A DNA stretch of 63,991 bases from Rhodocyclales bacterium (GTDB lineage Bacteria; Pseudomonadota; Gammaproteobacteria; Burkholderiales; Rhodocyclaceae), in the NCBI GenBank assembly GCA_016177805.1, contig JACOUN010000019.1, forward strand, positions 1 through 63,991, written 5' to 3'. Each line of letters opens with the position of its first letter. The stretch's first letter is position 1. Below are positions 38,619 to 47,654 of the stretch, in pieces. The position numbers and the translations under genes are program-made. Under the pieces are notes generated by a model. That model was not told the origin of the DNA, did not search any database, and was given only the letters and a program-made list of their open reading frames with translations.

Positions 38619-39760
38619 GCTGCCACCTCGGCCGGCAGCGTGTCGCTTTCCGTCACAAATGGGCCGAAGCGCACCGGGTCGTAGGGCGACGGATCGATTG
38701 CCGGATCGCTACCGCACAGCAAATCCGCCACCAGTTGCGCGCTTGCCAGCGCGGTGGTTATTCCCAGTCCCTCATGCCCGGCCGCGAGCCATAGCCGCGC
38801 CGCGCCCGGCACCCGCCCGAGCAGGGGCAGCTTGTCCGGAGTCGCGGGGCGAAACCCGGTCCACGCGCGCAATCCCTGCAACCCGCCCAGCCTCGGCAAG
38901 TACTCCTGTGCCCGGCGCAGCATGTGGCGCAACAGCGGCCAGTCGACGCCAGTACCGCGATCCGCGTACTGGCGCGACGACCCGATCAGCAACTGTCCGG
39001 TGGCGCGCGGCTGTACGTTGAACGCGACCGCATCGACCTCACCGTGCGTCGCGCCGACGTATCCAAGCTCGACCAACTGATGCCGCACGTAATCCGGGTA
39101 GCGTTCGGTGACCACCAACTGTCCCTTGCGCGGCTTGATCGGCACCCCCACCACCAGATCAGGGGTCGCATTGCCGGCCGCGACCACGACGTTGCGCGCC
39201 CTGAGGGTGCGACCGTCGGCAAGCGCCACCGCGCCTTCGTCCACCGCCTGCACCGCACCGCCGCGCAGCAACCCGGCCCCCAGGCGCAGCGCTTCATCAA
39301 GCAGCCAGCGGCTCGCCACCGGCGGATAGATCACCACTTCGTCGGGGCGCAGCAGCGCCCCCGCCAAGCCCGGCGCCAGTTCCGGTTCCAACCGCCGCAG
39401 CTCCGGCGCCCTCACCACACGGCACGCCAGACCGCGTCCAGCCAGACGGACTCGCATGCGCTCGGCTTCGGCCATCTCCGCATCATTGCGCGCGAGCCAT
39501 AGCGTGCCGCAGGCGCGGTACTCGGCCGCCGCCGGCAACTCGGCCCGGCGCGCCTGCCAGCGGCGCAACCCATCGTCACTCAGGGCCAGTTCGGCGGGGC
39601 TACCGTCCAGCACCACCAGATGCCCCATGCCGGCCGCCGTGGTCGCACCCGCCGGTATGCCGGCTTCGACGACCCGCACGCTCATGCCACGCCGGACGCA
39701 GCACTCGGCCAGCGCGCTGCCGATGATGCCGGCACCGACGATGAGCACATCGACACTCAC
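38615..39760 (-). CDS. D-hydroxyproline dehydrogenase, FAD subunit of the D-amino acid oxidase family
   Basis: A 381-residue DAO-type flavoprotein. The N-terminal dinucleotide fold is [17 protein letters not shown], followed by [14 protein letters not shown]. The C-terminal FAD-contact segment contains [14 protein letters not shown] and [19 protein letters not shown]. It oxidises cis-4-hydroxy-D-proline to the pyrroline; the partner subunits are the two genes downstream. The GTG at 39760 overlaps the epimerase stop (GTGA), setting the start. Confidence 0.9.
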   Translation of the reverse strand: MSVDVLIVGAGIIGSALAECCVRRGMSVRVVEAGIPAGATTAAGMGHLVVLDGSPAELALSDDGLRRWQARRAELPAAAEYRACGTLWLARNDAEMAEAERMRVRLAGRGLACRVVRAPELRRLEPELAPGLAGALLRPDEVVIYPPVASRWLLDEALRLGAGLLRGGAVQAVDEGAVALADGRTLRARNVVVAAGNATPDLVVGVPIKPRKGQLVVTERYPDYVRHQLVELGYVGATHGEVDAVAFNVQPRATGQLLIGSSRQYADRGTGVDWPLLRHMLRRAQEYLPRLGGLQGLRAWTGFRPATPDKLPLLGRVPGAARLWLAAGHEGLGITTALASAQLVADLLCGSDPAIDPSPYDPVRFGPFVTESDTLPAEVAA

Positions 39761-40689
39761 GCCCGGATGCCCCAAGCCAGCGGGTCATGCGGATCGATCA
39801 ACAGCGTCGCTTCCGCTGTGACGTAAGCGCTCCCGGTGATGCGCGGACGCAGGGCGTCACCCTCAACCTCCAATAGCCCCTCGAACACGCTCCCGATCAC
39901 GCTTTCCTGACGCCACACCTGTCCCGGCCGCAGCTTGCCGTCGGCGGCCAGACATGCCAGTTTGGCGCTGGTACCGGTGCCGCATGGAGAGCGGTCATAG
40001 GCACCCCCCGGACACAGCACGAAACTGCGCGAATCCGCCTGTTCGCTCGGACCGAACAGTTCGACGTGATCGATCTCGGCCCCCATCGCACCGCGTACAC
40101 CATGCCGCTCCAGCGCGGCGCGTATCTTGAGCGCGCAGTCGCTCAGGCGCGCGATATTGTCGGCGGCGATGCGCTGGCCGTGATCGCTGACGAGGAAAAA
40201 CCAGTTCCCACCCCACGCCACGTCGCCGTGCAACAGCCCGTATCCCTCCACCTCCAGCGCCACCCCGGCCGCGTGGCGAAAGCTCGCCACGTTGCGCACC
40301 GACACGCGACTGGAATCAAGCAGATCGGCCTCGACCACCCCGACCGGCGTCGCAATGCGGTGCCGCCCCGGCCCGATACGCCCCAGGTGCGCCAGCGTCA
40401 CGGCCAGCCCCATGGTGCCGTGGCCGCACATCCCCAGCGTGCCGACGTTGTTGAAGAAGATCACGCCCGCCGCGCAATCCGGCTCATCGGCTGCGCACAG
40501 CAGCGCCCCGACCACCGGGTCCGAACCACGCGGCTCATTCACGATGGCCGAGCGATAGCGATCGAACTCACGCTCGAACCGCGCCCGCTGCTGCGCCAGC
40601 GAACCGCCGCCAAGATCGGGGCCGCCCGCGATCACAACGCGCGTCGGCTCTCCGCCGGTATGGGAATCGATCACCTGGATACGTTGCAT
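39757..40689 (-). CDS. 4-hydroxyproline 2-epimerase
   Basis: A cofactor-independent epimerase of the proline racemase family that turns trans-4-hydroxy-L-proline into cis-4-hydroxy-D-proline. Both catalytic Cys are present, Cys88 in GMCGHGTMG and Cys236 in SPCGTGTSA, which separates it from the 3-hydroxyproline dehydratases that have Thr/Ser at one position. [10 protein letters not shown] lies at residues 10-19. At 310 residues the length is normal. It is the first gene of the operon and is divergent from the AraC regulator. Confidence 0.94.
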   Translation of the reverse strand: MQRIQVIDSHTGGEPTRVVIAGGPDLGGGSLAQQRARFEREFDRYRSAIVNEPRGSDPVVGALLCAADEPDCAAGVIFFNNVGTLGMCGHGTMGLAVTLAHLGRIGPGRHRIATPVGVVEADLLDSSRVSVRNVASFRHAAGVALEVEGYGLLHGDVAWGGNWFFLVSDHGQRIAADNIARLSDCALKIRAALERHGVRGAMGAEIDHVELFGPSEQADSRSFVLCPGGAYDRSPCGTGTSAKLACLAADGKLRPGQVWRQESVIGSVFEGLLEVEGDALRPRITGSAYVTAEATLLIDPHDPLAWGIRA

Positions 40690-40795
40690 GTCTGCCTCAC
40701 GAACGACTAGGCTCACATGCTAGGGCTTGCCCACGGTGCGATCTTGTACGATCGGCGCACACTACACGCCATATCCGTCAAATCACGAGGAAGGC

Positions 40796-41548
40796 ATGGA
40801 AACGTCACTCAAACGCTGGCGCGATGACTTCGTCGCCCGTCTCGCCCAGCCGCTGTTCGCCGAGCAATTGTTCGACCGCATGCCCGACATGGTTTTCTCG
40901 GTGAAGGACCGCGCCGGGCGCTACGTCTCCATGAGCCAGGCCTGCGCCGAGCGCTGCGGGTTGGGCGGCAAGCACGAGGCAGTCGGACGCAGCGCTCACG
41001 AACTGTTTCCGCCGCACATGGCCGATCGCTACGTCGAACAGGACGAACACCTGTTCCGCACCGGCCAGCCGGTGGTCGACAACCTCGACCTGACGCTGTT
41101 CAACGACCGCCAACCGGGATGGTGTCTGACCAACAAGACCCCGCTGCATGACGCCGGTGGCAACATCATCGGACTCGCCTGTTTATCGCGCGATCTGATC
41201 GAACCCAGCCGCGCCGGCATCATCGATGAGCGCATGGCCGAAGTAGTGGACTGGATGCTGGCGCACCATGCCGAGCCCCTGCGCGTCGAGGCGCTGGCGG
41301 CCAGGGCGGGGGTGTCCACCGCGCAATTCGAGCGGCGCATGAAGAAAATCTTCCAGCTCTCGGCCGGCCAGTTCCTGACCAAGGCGCGCATCGACGCCGC
41401 GGCACGCGCGCTCACCGACAGCGACCAACCAATCTCAACCATTGCCCTCGGCTGCGGCTTTTGCGACCAGAGCGCGCTGTCGCGCCAGTTTCGCCAGATT
41501 ACCGGCATGACCCCGCGCGCCTACCGGGCGTGGGCACGCCAAGTGTAG
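40796..41548 (+). CDS. AraC family regulator with an N-terminal PAS domain
   Basis: A 250-residue regulator. Residues about 25-130 form a PAS domain (DRMPDMVFSVKDRAGRYVSMSQ), and about 145-250 an AraC DNA-binding domain with two helix-turn-helix units (EALAARAGVSTAQFERRMKK and ISTIALGCGFCDQSALSRQFRQITG). GAGGAAG precedes the ATG. It is divergent from the hydroxyproline operon across a 107-base gap, so it is probably its activator and may sense a pathway intermediate through the PAS domain. That gap contains GATC-TTGTAC-GATC near 40740-40755 as a possible site. Confidence 0.9.
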   Translation: METSLKRWRDDFVARLAQPLFAEQLFDRMPDMVFSVKDRAGRYVSMSQACAERCGLGGKHEAVGRSAHELFPPHMADRYVEQDEHLFRTGQPVVDNLDLTLFNDRQPGWCLTNKTPLHDAGGNIIGLACLSRDLIEPSRAGIIDERMAEVVDWMLAHHAEPLRVEALAARAGVSTAQFERRMKKIFQLSAGQFLTKARIDAAARALTDSDQPISTIALGCGFCDQSALSRQFRQITGMTPRAYRAWARQV

Positions 41549-41574
41549 GATGAGCACAACGCTCGGAGAACGTC

Positions 41575-42747
41575 ATGGACCTTGAAGACTACGTCCACAG
41601 CCTGCCGAAGGCAGAACTGCATGTGCATATCGAAGGCACGCTGGAACCGGAGATGATGTTCGCCCTGGCACGGCGCAACGCGGTTGCATTGCCTTGGGCC
41701 AGCGTCGAAGCAACCCGCGCCGCGTATGCGTTCACCGACCTGCAGAGTTTTCTTGATCTGTATTACGCGGGCGCGGCGGCGCTGGTCACGGCGCAGGATT
41801 TTTCCGACCTCGCGCTGGCGTACTTCACCCGCGCGCACGCCGACGGGGTGGTGCATGCCGAACTCTTCTTCGATCCGCAAACGCATACCGCGCGCGGCAT
41901 TCCGCTGGCAACGGTGCTTGACGGCCTGGAACAGGGGTGCGAACAGGCGCGCGTCCGATTCGGCATCACGTCGCGGCTGATCATGTGCTTTCTGCGCCAT
42001 TTGAGCGAGGCGGAAGGTTTCGCCACCCTGGCCGAGGCCATGCCGGCGCTGACGCGCATCCACGGCGTGGGGCTGGATTCATCCGAGCGCGACCAACCGC
42101 CGGCGAAATTCGCGCGACTGTTCGCGCGCTGCCGCGAACTGGGTCTGCACGTGGTGGCCCATGCCGGCGAAGAGGGGCCGCCAGCCTACATCATCGAAGC
42201 GCTGGACGTTCTCAGGGTCGAGCGCATCGATCATGGCGTGCGTGCCGCCGACGACCCGGCGCTGCTGGCGCGCCTGGCCCGCGAACAGACTCCGCTCACG
42301 GTGTGCCCGCTGTCCAACATCAAACTTTGTGTATTCCGCACCCTGGCCGAGCACAACTTCAAGCAACTCATGGATGCGGGTCTGAAGGTCACCATCAACT
42401 CGGACGACCCGGCCTATTTCGGTGGCTACATCGCCGCCAACTACGTCGAAACCGCGCGCGCACTGAATCTCACGCGCGTCGACCTCAAGCGCATCGCGCG
42501 CAACAGTCTCGAAGCGAGCTTTGTTGACGACGAGGCGCGCGAGCCCTGGTGTTTCTTGACCTGCTTGGCAGCTTTCTTTTCCTTGGGCGTCATCGCCGGC
42601 TGCTTCTTCTCTTCCTTGTTGCTTTGTCTGACCTTGCCCATGATCCTGCTCCTCGTGAACACCCGCACATGCGCGTGTGCTCCCAGTATAGGCTCACGGG
42701 CGCAGGATTCCAGAGATCTTGCACAGGTGCGCGCCGGCACCCTGTGA
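41575..42747 (+). CDS. Adenosine deaminase family protein with an aberrant C-terminal tail
   Basis: A metal-dependent deaminase (adenosine or adenine type). Seen motifs are KAELHVHIEGTLEP (metal ligands His16 and His18), HAGEEGPPAYI, ERIDHGVRA, VCPLSN and the catalytic NSDDPAYFGGY. Through about residue 319 (NSLEASFVDD) it follows the family, then the usual last ~15 residues are absent. The frame instead runs ~70 residues through the antisense of a convergent small Lys-rich gene, giving a hydrophobic tail (LTCLAAFFSLGVIAGCFF) unlike any deaminase. The core looks complete; the tail may be harmful or tolerated. Confidence 0.85.
   Translation: MDLEDYVHSLPKAELHVHIEGTLEPEMMFALARRNAVALPWASVEATRAAYAFTDLQSFLDLYYAGAAALVTAQDFSDLALAYFTRAHADGVVHAELFFDPQTHTARGIPLATVLDGLEQGCEQARVRFGITSRLIMCFLRHLSEAEGFATLAEAMPALTRIHGVGLDSSERDQPPAKFARLFARCRELGLHVVAHAGEEGPPAYIIEALDVLRVERIDHGVRAADDPALLARLAREQTPLTVCPLSNIKLCVFRTLAEHNFKQLMDAGLKVTINSDDPAYFGGYIAANYVETARALNLTRVDLKRIARNSLEASFVDDEAREPWCFLTCLAAFFSLGVIAGCFFSSLLLCLTLPMILLLVNTRTCACAPSIGSRAQDSRDLAQVRAGTL
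42441..42641 (-). CDS. Small Lys-rich protein, 3' end fused into the antisense of the adenosine deaminase gene
   Basis: The frame starts MGKVRQSNKEEKKQPAMTPK, continues EKKAAKQVKKHQG and has an excellent ribosome binding site (GAGGAGC, seven bases before the ATG). The first ~33 residues are a basic, charged protein of a type I associate with small betaproteobacterial genes, here from memory only. From about 42542 down the frame is antisense to deaminase codons and reads Ser/Arg-rich sequence to a chance stop at 42441. The original stop seems to have been lost in the deletion that also removed the deaminase stop. Confidence 0.5.
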   Translation of the reverse strand: MGKVRQSNKEEKKQPAMTPKEKKAAKQVKKHQGSRASSSTKLASRLLRAMRLRSTRVRFSARAVST

Positions 42748-42749
42748 AC

Positions 42750-42774
42750 AAAAAAACCCGCCATCCGGCGGGTT
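42750..42774 (-). terminator. Intrinsic terminator of the thiolase gene
   Basis: On the minus strand AACCCGCC, loop GGAT, GGCGGGTT is followed by a T run (seven A on the plus strand at 42750-42756). It is 24 bases past the thiolase stop. Confidence 0.8.
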
Positions 42775-42797
42775 TCCAGGTCGGCCAGAAAGGTCGA

Positions 42798-43982
42798 TCA
42801 AAGACGCTCGAATACCGCCGCGATACCCTGCCCGCCACCGATGCACATCGTCACCAGCGCATAGCGCCCGTTGATACGTTGCAGTTCGTACAGCGCCTTG
42901 GTGGCGATGAACGCACCCGAGCAGCCGACCGGATGACCCAGCGCAATTGCGCCGCCGTTCGGGTTGGTCTTGGCCGGGTCCAGTTCCAGCGCCTTGGACA
43001 CTGCCAGCGCCTGTGCGGCAAAGGCTTCGTTGGACTCGATCACGTCCATCTTGTCCAGCGTCAGGCCGGCACGCTTGAGCGCCAGCTTCGACGCCGGGAT
43101 CGGACCTTCACCCATGATCTCGTTCGACACACCGGCCAGCGCGTACGACACCAGGCGCGCCATCGGCTTGTGGCCGGCAGCAGCCGCGGCATCAGCGGCG
43201 GCGAGCACGAAGAACGCCGCGCCGTCGTTGATCCCGGACGCGTTGCCGGCGGTGACGGTGCCATCCTTCTTGAACGCGGGCTTCATCTTGCCCAGCGTTT
43301 CCATGGTGGTATTGGCCTTGACGTGCTCGTCGGTATCGAACACGACTTCACCCTTGCGCGTCTGTTGCACGATGGGGACGATCTGCGACTTGAAGCGCCC
43401 TTCAGCGATTGCCGCCGCCGCGCGGCGCTGCGACTCGACCGCGAGTGCGTCTTGCTCGTCGCGGCTGATGCCCCATTTCTCGGCCAGGTTCTCGGCCGTT
43501 ATACCCATGTGCCCGGCGCCGAACGGATCGGTCAGCACCGCCACCATCGCGTCGATGAGCTTGGTGTCGCCCATGCGCGCGCCGGTACGCATCGCCGGCG
43601 AAAGGTAGGCGCCGCGTGACATCACTTCAACGCCACCACCCACGCCGAAATCGCAATCGCCCAGCATGATCGCCTGCGAGGTGGTCACGATGCCCTGCAA
43701 GCCGGATGAGCACAGCCGATTCACCGCCATCGCCACCGACTCCATCGGCAGTCCGGCCTGAATTGCCGCCAGTCGAGCCACGTAGGCATAGCGCGATTCG
43801 GTCGGGATGCAGTTGCCTACCGTAACGTAATTGATCTGTGCGGGATCGACGCCGGAGCGGCCGACCGCCTCTTTCATGACGGCACCTGCCAACTCTGCCG
43901 GCTCCATGGTGCTCAGCGAACCGCCAAAAGTACCCACCGCGGAGCGCACCGCACTCAACACCACAACTTCACGTATTGCCAT
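42798..43982 (-). CDS. Acetyl-CoA C-acyltransferase (thiolase)
   Basis: A 394-residue thiolase that condenses two acyl-CoA molecules or cleaves 3-ketoacyl-CoA. Nucleophile Cys91 is in NRLCSSGLQ, the His in GHPVGCSG, and the second Cys in MCIGGGQG (most acetyl-CoA acetyltransferases read GGGMG, so Gln is a small variation). NEAFAAQALAV is also present. It could serve polyhydroxyalkanoate synthesis or fatty acid/ketone breakdown; with no phaB or phaC nearby, this stays open. Confidence 0.93.
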   Translation of the reverse strand: MAIREVVVLSAVRSAVGTFGGSLSTMEPAELAGAVMKEAVGRSGVDPAQINYVTVGNCIPTESRYAYVARLAAIQAGLPMESVAMAVNRLCSSGLQGIVTTSQAIMLGDCDFGVGGGVEVMSRGAYLSPAMRTGARMGDTKLIDAMVAVLTDPFGAGHMGITAENLAEKWGISRDEQDALAVESQRRAAAAIAEGRFKSQIVPIVQQTRKGEVVFDTDEHVKANTTMETLGKMKPAFKKDGTVTAGNASGINDGAAFFVLAAADAAAAAGHKPMARLVSYALAGVSNEIMGEGPIPASKLALKRAGLTLDKMDVIESNEAFAAQALAVSKALELDPAKTNPNGGAIALGHPVGCSGAFIATKALYELQRINGRYALVTMCIGGGQGIAAVFERL

Positions 43983-44017
43983 TTCTGCTCCCTCCTGAAA
44001 GGCGATTAACGGCTGGC

Positions 44018-44899
44018 CTAGCCCGCGACCTGCAGCAAGGCCAGCAACAATAGATACAGCACCAGCACCCGCCAGGCGATCTTTGCCGCACCATGCATGT
44101 GCGAGACATCCGCAATATCACCGGTGCCCATCTCCGGCCGCTCCACGACCCTTCCGGATTCATGGATCGGCAGTCCCAGCCGTACCCCGAGGGCTCCGCC
44201 CCCGGAGGAGATGAGTATACCGGATGCCCCGTCCGGCCAGAGCGTCGATTGGGTGCGCCAGCAATAAATGGCGTTCTCGAAATTACCGATGACCGCGTAA
44301 GCCACCGCCGTCAGCCGCACCGGCAGCCAGTCCAGCACCGCGAAGGCGCGCTCGGCGTAGCTGCCTTCGCGCACCAGCATGTTCGCCACGCGGTACAGCA
44401 CCGCACCGCTGGGCCCCGGCAACAGCACCAGCCAGAAGATCAGTCCGAACAGGCGCCGATGCGCACGCACGAGGGCTTGCTCTATCGCGAGCCGGGTCAA
44501 CTCGTCCGCGCTCGCCCCCTCCAGGCTCAGACCGCACCATCGCTCCAGCAACGCGCGCGCCTGTTCTGTTTCCCCCGTGCTCAGCGCAAGGTGGATGTCG
44601 CTGAACGATCGGATTTCATCACGGTAGCCGAACGCGAAGTAGAGCGCTCCGACGCTGAATACAAATCCGAACAGCGGGTGCAGCCCATGAAGTAGCCCAT
44701 ATGCCAGCCCCGCCCCGCCCGTTGCGCCAAGCACGGTCAGCCACCACGCGACACCGCCACCGCTGCGCGCGCCCGGCACCAGCCGCGCGTGCAAGGTGAC
44801 CACATGACGCCGTAGCGCCCCCATCGCTCCATGTTCCAGCAGCGGATACACCTGCTCGATGACCAGCACAACCAACAACGACAACAAGGTCATCGTCAC
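44018..44899 (-). CDS. CobD/CbiB-like membrane protein
   Basis: A 293-residue membrane protein with about four hydrophobic segments. The pattern of LFWLVLLPGPSGAVLYRVANML and VLDWLPVRLTAVAYAVIGNFENAIYCW is shared with CobD/CbiB cobinamide synthases and the AmpE/regulatory relatives found in betaproteobacteria. No cobalamin genes surround it, so a role in B12 synthesis is doubtful. A Nudix gene lies just upstream on the same strand, 21 bases away. Confidence 0.78.
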   Translation of the reverse strand: MTMTLLSLLVVLVIEQVYPLLEHGAMGALRRHVVTLHARLVPGARSGGGVAWWLTVLGATGGAGLAYGLLHGLHPLFGFVFSVGALYFAFGYRDEIRSFSDIHLALSTGETEQARALLERWCGLSLEGASADELTRLAIEQALVRAHRRLFGLIFWLVLLPGPSGAVLYRVANMLVREGSYAERAFAVLDWLPVRLTAVAYAVIGNFENAIYCWRTQSTLWPDGASGILISSGGGALGVRLGLPIHESGRVVERPEMGTGDIADVSHMHGAAKIAWRVLVLYLLLLALLQVAG

Positions 44900-44920
44900 A
44901 TCTCCCGGAAAAACACGCGT

Positions 44921-45496
44921 TCAACCTCGCAAGGAACCATACAACGACACCAGTATCCCGGCCGTGGCACCCCAGATGTAGTAGTCGCCATAGGGCATCG
45001 CATGATATTCGCGCATCCGCCCCTGGTATTCCATGCTGTGGACCTTGTGGTTGTCCGGATTCATGAGGAAATCCAGCGGCACCTCGAACACTTCCGCGAC
45101 TTCAAAGGTATCGAGCTGAAGCTCGAGTGGCGGGTGCACCAGCCCGATCACCGGGGTTACGCAGAAACCCGTGCCGGTCAGGTAGTCGGGCAGATGCCCG
45201 AGCAGCTCGACCTGCTCGGGGACCAGGCCGATTTCCTCTTCGGTCTCGCGCAACGCCGTCACGACTCGCGACGTATCGCCCGCCTCGACCCGGCCGCCGG
45301 GAAAGCTGATCTGTCCAGGATGGTGATGCAGGTGATCGGTACGCCGTGTCAGGAGCACATTCAGTCCGTGCGGGTGCACCACGAGCGGCACCAGTACCGC
45401 AGCCGGCAGCAGCTTCAATGCCTCGTCGCGCGGCGTGCGTTCGACATGCCCGCGATCGCGGAACACCTCGCGCAAGCGATCTGCATCCACCCTCAT
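44921..45496 (-). CDS. Nudix hydrolase, CoA pyrophosphatase type
   Basis: A 191-residue Nudix protein. The box runs from GGRVEAGDTS to ETEEEIGL with the catalytic Glu residues. The CoA-pyrophosphatase signature precedes it (LLTRRTDHLHHHPGQISFPGG). Members such as NudL cleave CoA to phosphopantetheine and 3',5'-ADP. The ATG at 45496 was preferred to an upstream in-frame TTG at 45520 because GGCGGAG is spaced well before it. Confidence 0.87.
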   Translation of the reverse strand: MRVDADRLREVFRDRGHVERTPRDEALKLLPAAVLVPLVVHPHGLNVLLTRRTDHLHHHPGQISFPGGRVEAGDTSRVVTALRETEEEIGLVPEQVELLGHLPDYLTGTGFCVTPVIGLVHPPLELQLDTFEVAEVFEVPLDFLMNPDNHKVHSMEYQGRMREYHAMPYGDYYIWGATAGILVSLYGSLRG

Positions 45497-45532
45497 CTCC
45501 GCACACTCCGCCTTGTCCAACCCTGCCTCCAG

Positions 45533-46177
45533 TCAATAACGTTTGCGCAGAACCATCCGTCCGCCTTCACGTTTCATGTCAACCCGGTTCAGAAAGCTCA
45601 TGCCCAGCAACACGATCGGTAGCTCGCCCTCGTGCACCAGGGCATCGACACCGTGCATCTTGATACCCTCGATCATGATCGTGTCCAGTCTCAGGTGCCA
45701 GGCACGCGCGACACCATTGGCCGTTTGTACATGGACCTGCGTGCCGTCAGAGGGGTTCAGCCCGGCCCGGCGTGCCTCTGACGCCCCCATCGACACCATG
45801 GTCGCGCCGGTATCGACGAGAAACCGCATCGATTGCCCGTTGATGCTTGCGTTGCCATAGAAATGCCCGCGGGCGTCGGCGGTAAGGGTGGCTTCCGCGC
45901 CACTGGCGGCGCTGCCTACGCGCACCGCCGCGGCACCGAGCGCGATGCGTTGGGCGCCGCTGCCGACATCGATGACCGCCGCCTGATCGGACAATTCGAC
46001 GAGTTTGACGCCCTCCGGCGTCTTCTGCCCCACCTTGATCGTGCGTGGCGGCCCACCATCGATGCTCAGCACTGCCTTGCTGCCGAACACCCCGATCAGC
46101 GCCACATCCGCGGCCCATGCCGTCAACGGAACAGCGCACACCGCCGCCACTACCCACAAGTTACGCAAAATATGCAT
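45533..46177 (-). CDS. Periplasmic retropepsin-like aspartic protease
   Basis: A 214-residue protein with a signal peptide (NLWVVAAVCAVPLTAWAA). A short beta domain (LIGVFGSKAVLSIDGG...IKVGQKTPEGVKLVE) resembles GspC/PilP-type modules. The C-terminal half is a clan AA aspartic protease with FLVDTGATMVSMG (Asp122) and the closing strand LPIVLLGMSFLNRVDM. Bacterial single-lobe retropepsins act as dimers; targets are unknown. It may be cotranscribed with the Nudix and CobD-like genes. Confidence 0.85.
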   Translation of the reverse strand: MHILRNLWVVAAVCAVPLTAWAADVALIGVFGSKAVLSIDGGPPRTIKVGQKTPEGVKLVELSDQAAVIDVGSGAQRIALGAAAVRVGSAASGAEATLTADARGHFYGNASINGQSMRFLVDTGATMVSMGASEARRAGLNPSDGTQVHVQTANGVARAWHLRLDTIMIEGIKMHGVDALVHEGELPIVLLGMSFLNRVDMKREGGRMVLRKRY

Positions 46178-46327
46178 TGTTCAACTCCAGCGGCCTGAAT
46201 GAATCATTTTACCCGGCACAGGCTCGACCGGCACACACAGCCGAACTTTATGCACGGCGCGCCGCACGGCAACGCCCGCACCGATATGCGCTAACCTTGG
46301 CGTCAACACCGCCGCTCACACAAGTCC

Positions 46328-46939
46328 ATGCGCACTCCCACCGACGCAACCCCTATCGCCACGCCCCCGGATACCGTCGCCCCGCGATCGCTGTCCGATC
46401 TTTTTCTCACCTTTACCATTCTGGCGCTGCAAGGTTTCGGCGGCGTCCTGGCGGTGGCGCAGCGCGAACTGGTGGACCGGCGCAACTGGCTCACGCGCGA
46501 GCAATTCGTCGAAGCCTATTCCCTCGCGCAACTGCTCCCCGGCCCCAACGTGGTCAACCTGTCGCTGATGCTGGGGGACAAGTTCTTCGGCTGGCGCGGC
46601 GCCATCGCGGCGCTCGCGGGCATGCTGCTGGCACCGCTGCTGATCGTGCTCAGCCTGGCGGCGAGCTACAACCAGCTCGCCGAATACCCGGCGGTCGCGG
46701 GCGCGCTGCGCGGCATGGGCGCGGTCGCGGCCGGGCTGATGGTCGCAATGGCGTGCAAGCTGGTCATGACCCTGCGCACGAACCCCATGGGTCCGTTGCT
46801 GTGCGCCCTGATCGGCGGCCTCAGCCTGGTGCTGGTCGCGGTGCTGCGCTTGCCGCTGCACTGGGTGATACCGGCGGTCGGCGTCGCGGGGTGGTGCCTC
46901 GCGCGCCTGTGCATTGCCCGCGCGGAGCGCGCCGAATGA
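46328..46939 (+). CDS. Chromate transporter, N-terminal half-protein
   Basis: A 203-residue ChrA domain protein. It has LFLTFTILALQGFGGVLAVAQRELV and the family signature AYSLAQLLPGPNVVNLSLMLG, with about six hydrophobic segments. In bipartite (short-chain) ChrA systems two such proteins form the CHR transporter. The stop overlaps the second half gene by ATGA, so the two are coupled. Chromate efflux is the known role of the family; the physiological substrate here is not proven. Confidence 0.9.
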   Translation: MRTPTDATPIATPPDTVAPRSLSDLFLTFTILALQGFGGVLAVAQRELVDRRNWLTREQFVEAYSLAQLLPGPNVVNLSLMLGDKFFGWRGAIAALAGMLLAPLLIVLSLAASYNQLAEYPAVAGALRGMGAVAAGLMVAMACKLVMTLRTNPMGPLLCALIGGLSLVLVAVLRLPLHWVIPAVGVAGWCLARLCIARAERAE

Positions 46940-47487
46940 GCAGCGCCTTCGTCATGACCGACCTGCCGGACCTGTTTCTGCGCTTTCTCGCGCTCTCGCT
47001 GCTGTCAATAGGCGGCGGCATGTCCACCGCGCCCGAAATGCACCGCTACCTGGTGAGCGAGCGCGGCTGGCTGCAGGACGCCGAGTTCACCACCGCGATC
47101 GCGCTGGCCCAGGCCGCGCCGGGTCCCAACATCCTGTTCGTGCCAGTGCTGGGTTATCAGGTCGCCGGGCTGGCGGGCGCGTGCGCCACCTTCATCGGCA
47201 TCCTGCTACCGTCCACCCTGCTGTCGCTGGCGGTCAGCCGCTGGGGCAACCGGCGCCGTGACACGCCCGGCGTACGGGCCTTCATTACCGGTCTGGCGCC
47301 GCTCACGATAGGACTGTTGTTCAGCGCCGGCTGGGTATTGGCGCTGCCCTTCATTCGCGAACCCGATCATCGTCTGGGCGGGCTGGGCCTGATCGCACTA
47401 ACCGTAGCGGTCATGTTGAAAACCCGACTGGGGCCGATCTGGCTGATCCTGATGGGCGGGGTGATCGGCGCCCTGGGCTGGGTGTGA
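46936..47487 (+). CDS. Chromate transporter, C-terminal half-protein
   Basis: A 183-residue ChrA domain protein, partner of the preceding gene. It has LFLRFLALSLLSIGGGMSTAPEMHRYLV and the signature TAIALAQAAPGPNILFVPVLGYQVAG. The two halves share the same fold in tandem, as expected for an antiparallel dimer. The start overlaps the upstream stop. Confidence 0.9.
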   Translation: MSSAFVMTDLPDLFLRFLALSLLSIGGGMSTAPEMHRYLVSERGWLQDAEFTTAIALAQAAPGPNILFVPVLGYQVAGLAGACATFIGILLPSTLLSLAVSRWGNRRRDTPGVRAFITGLAPLTIGLLFSAGWVLALPFIREPDHRLGGLGLIALTVAVMLKTRLGPIWLILMGGVIGALGWV

Positions 47488-47654
47488 ATCTGTACCCCGC
47501 GCTGGCAGCGACACCCCCCGCCAGCGGTCGCGCAGAGCATATCTCGCCAACCGCCATCGCGAGCGCTAAACTCCAACCGAAGGGCAGGATGTGCTGTCCC
47601 GAGCGGCTCACCACCCGACGGGCAACGTAGCTGAACAGTGCCGAGGATAGAACC

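Noticed and set aside
40740..40755. GATC-TTGTAC-GATC as a firm AraC operator
   Set aside because: Short and with no second copy in the gap; left only as a remark under the regulator.
42535..42747. The hydrophobic C-terminal tail of the adenosine deaminase taken as a genuine membrane domain
   Set aside because: It is exactly the antisense of a Lys-rich gene with its own strong ribosome binding site, so the hydrophobicity is a by-product of reading Lys codons backwards.
47488..47654. A riboswitch or attenuator in the gap before the kinase-like gene
   Set aside because: Only short GC-rich stems were seen and none matches a riboswitch core I can recall.
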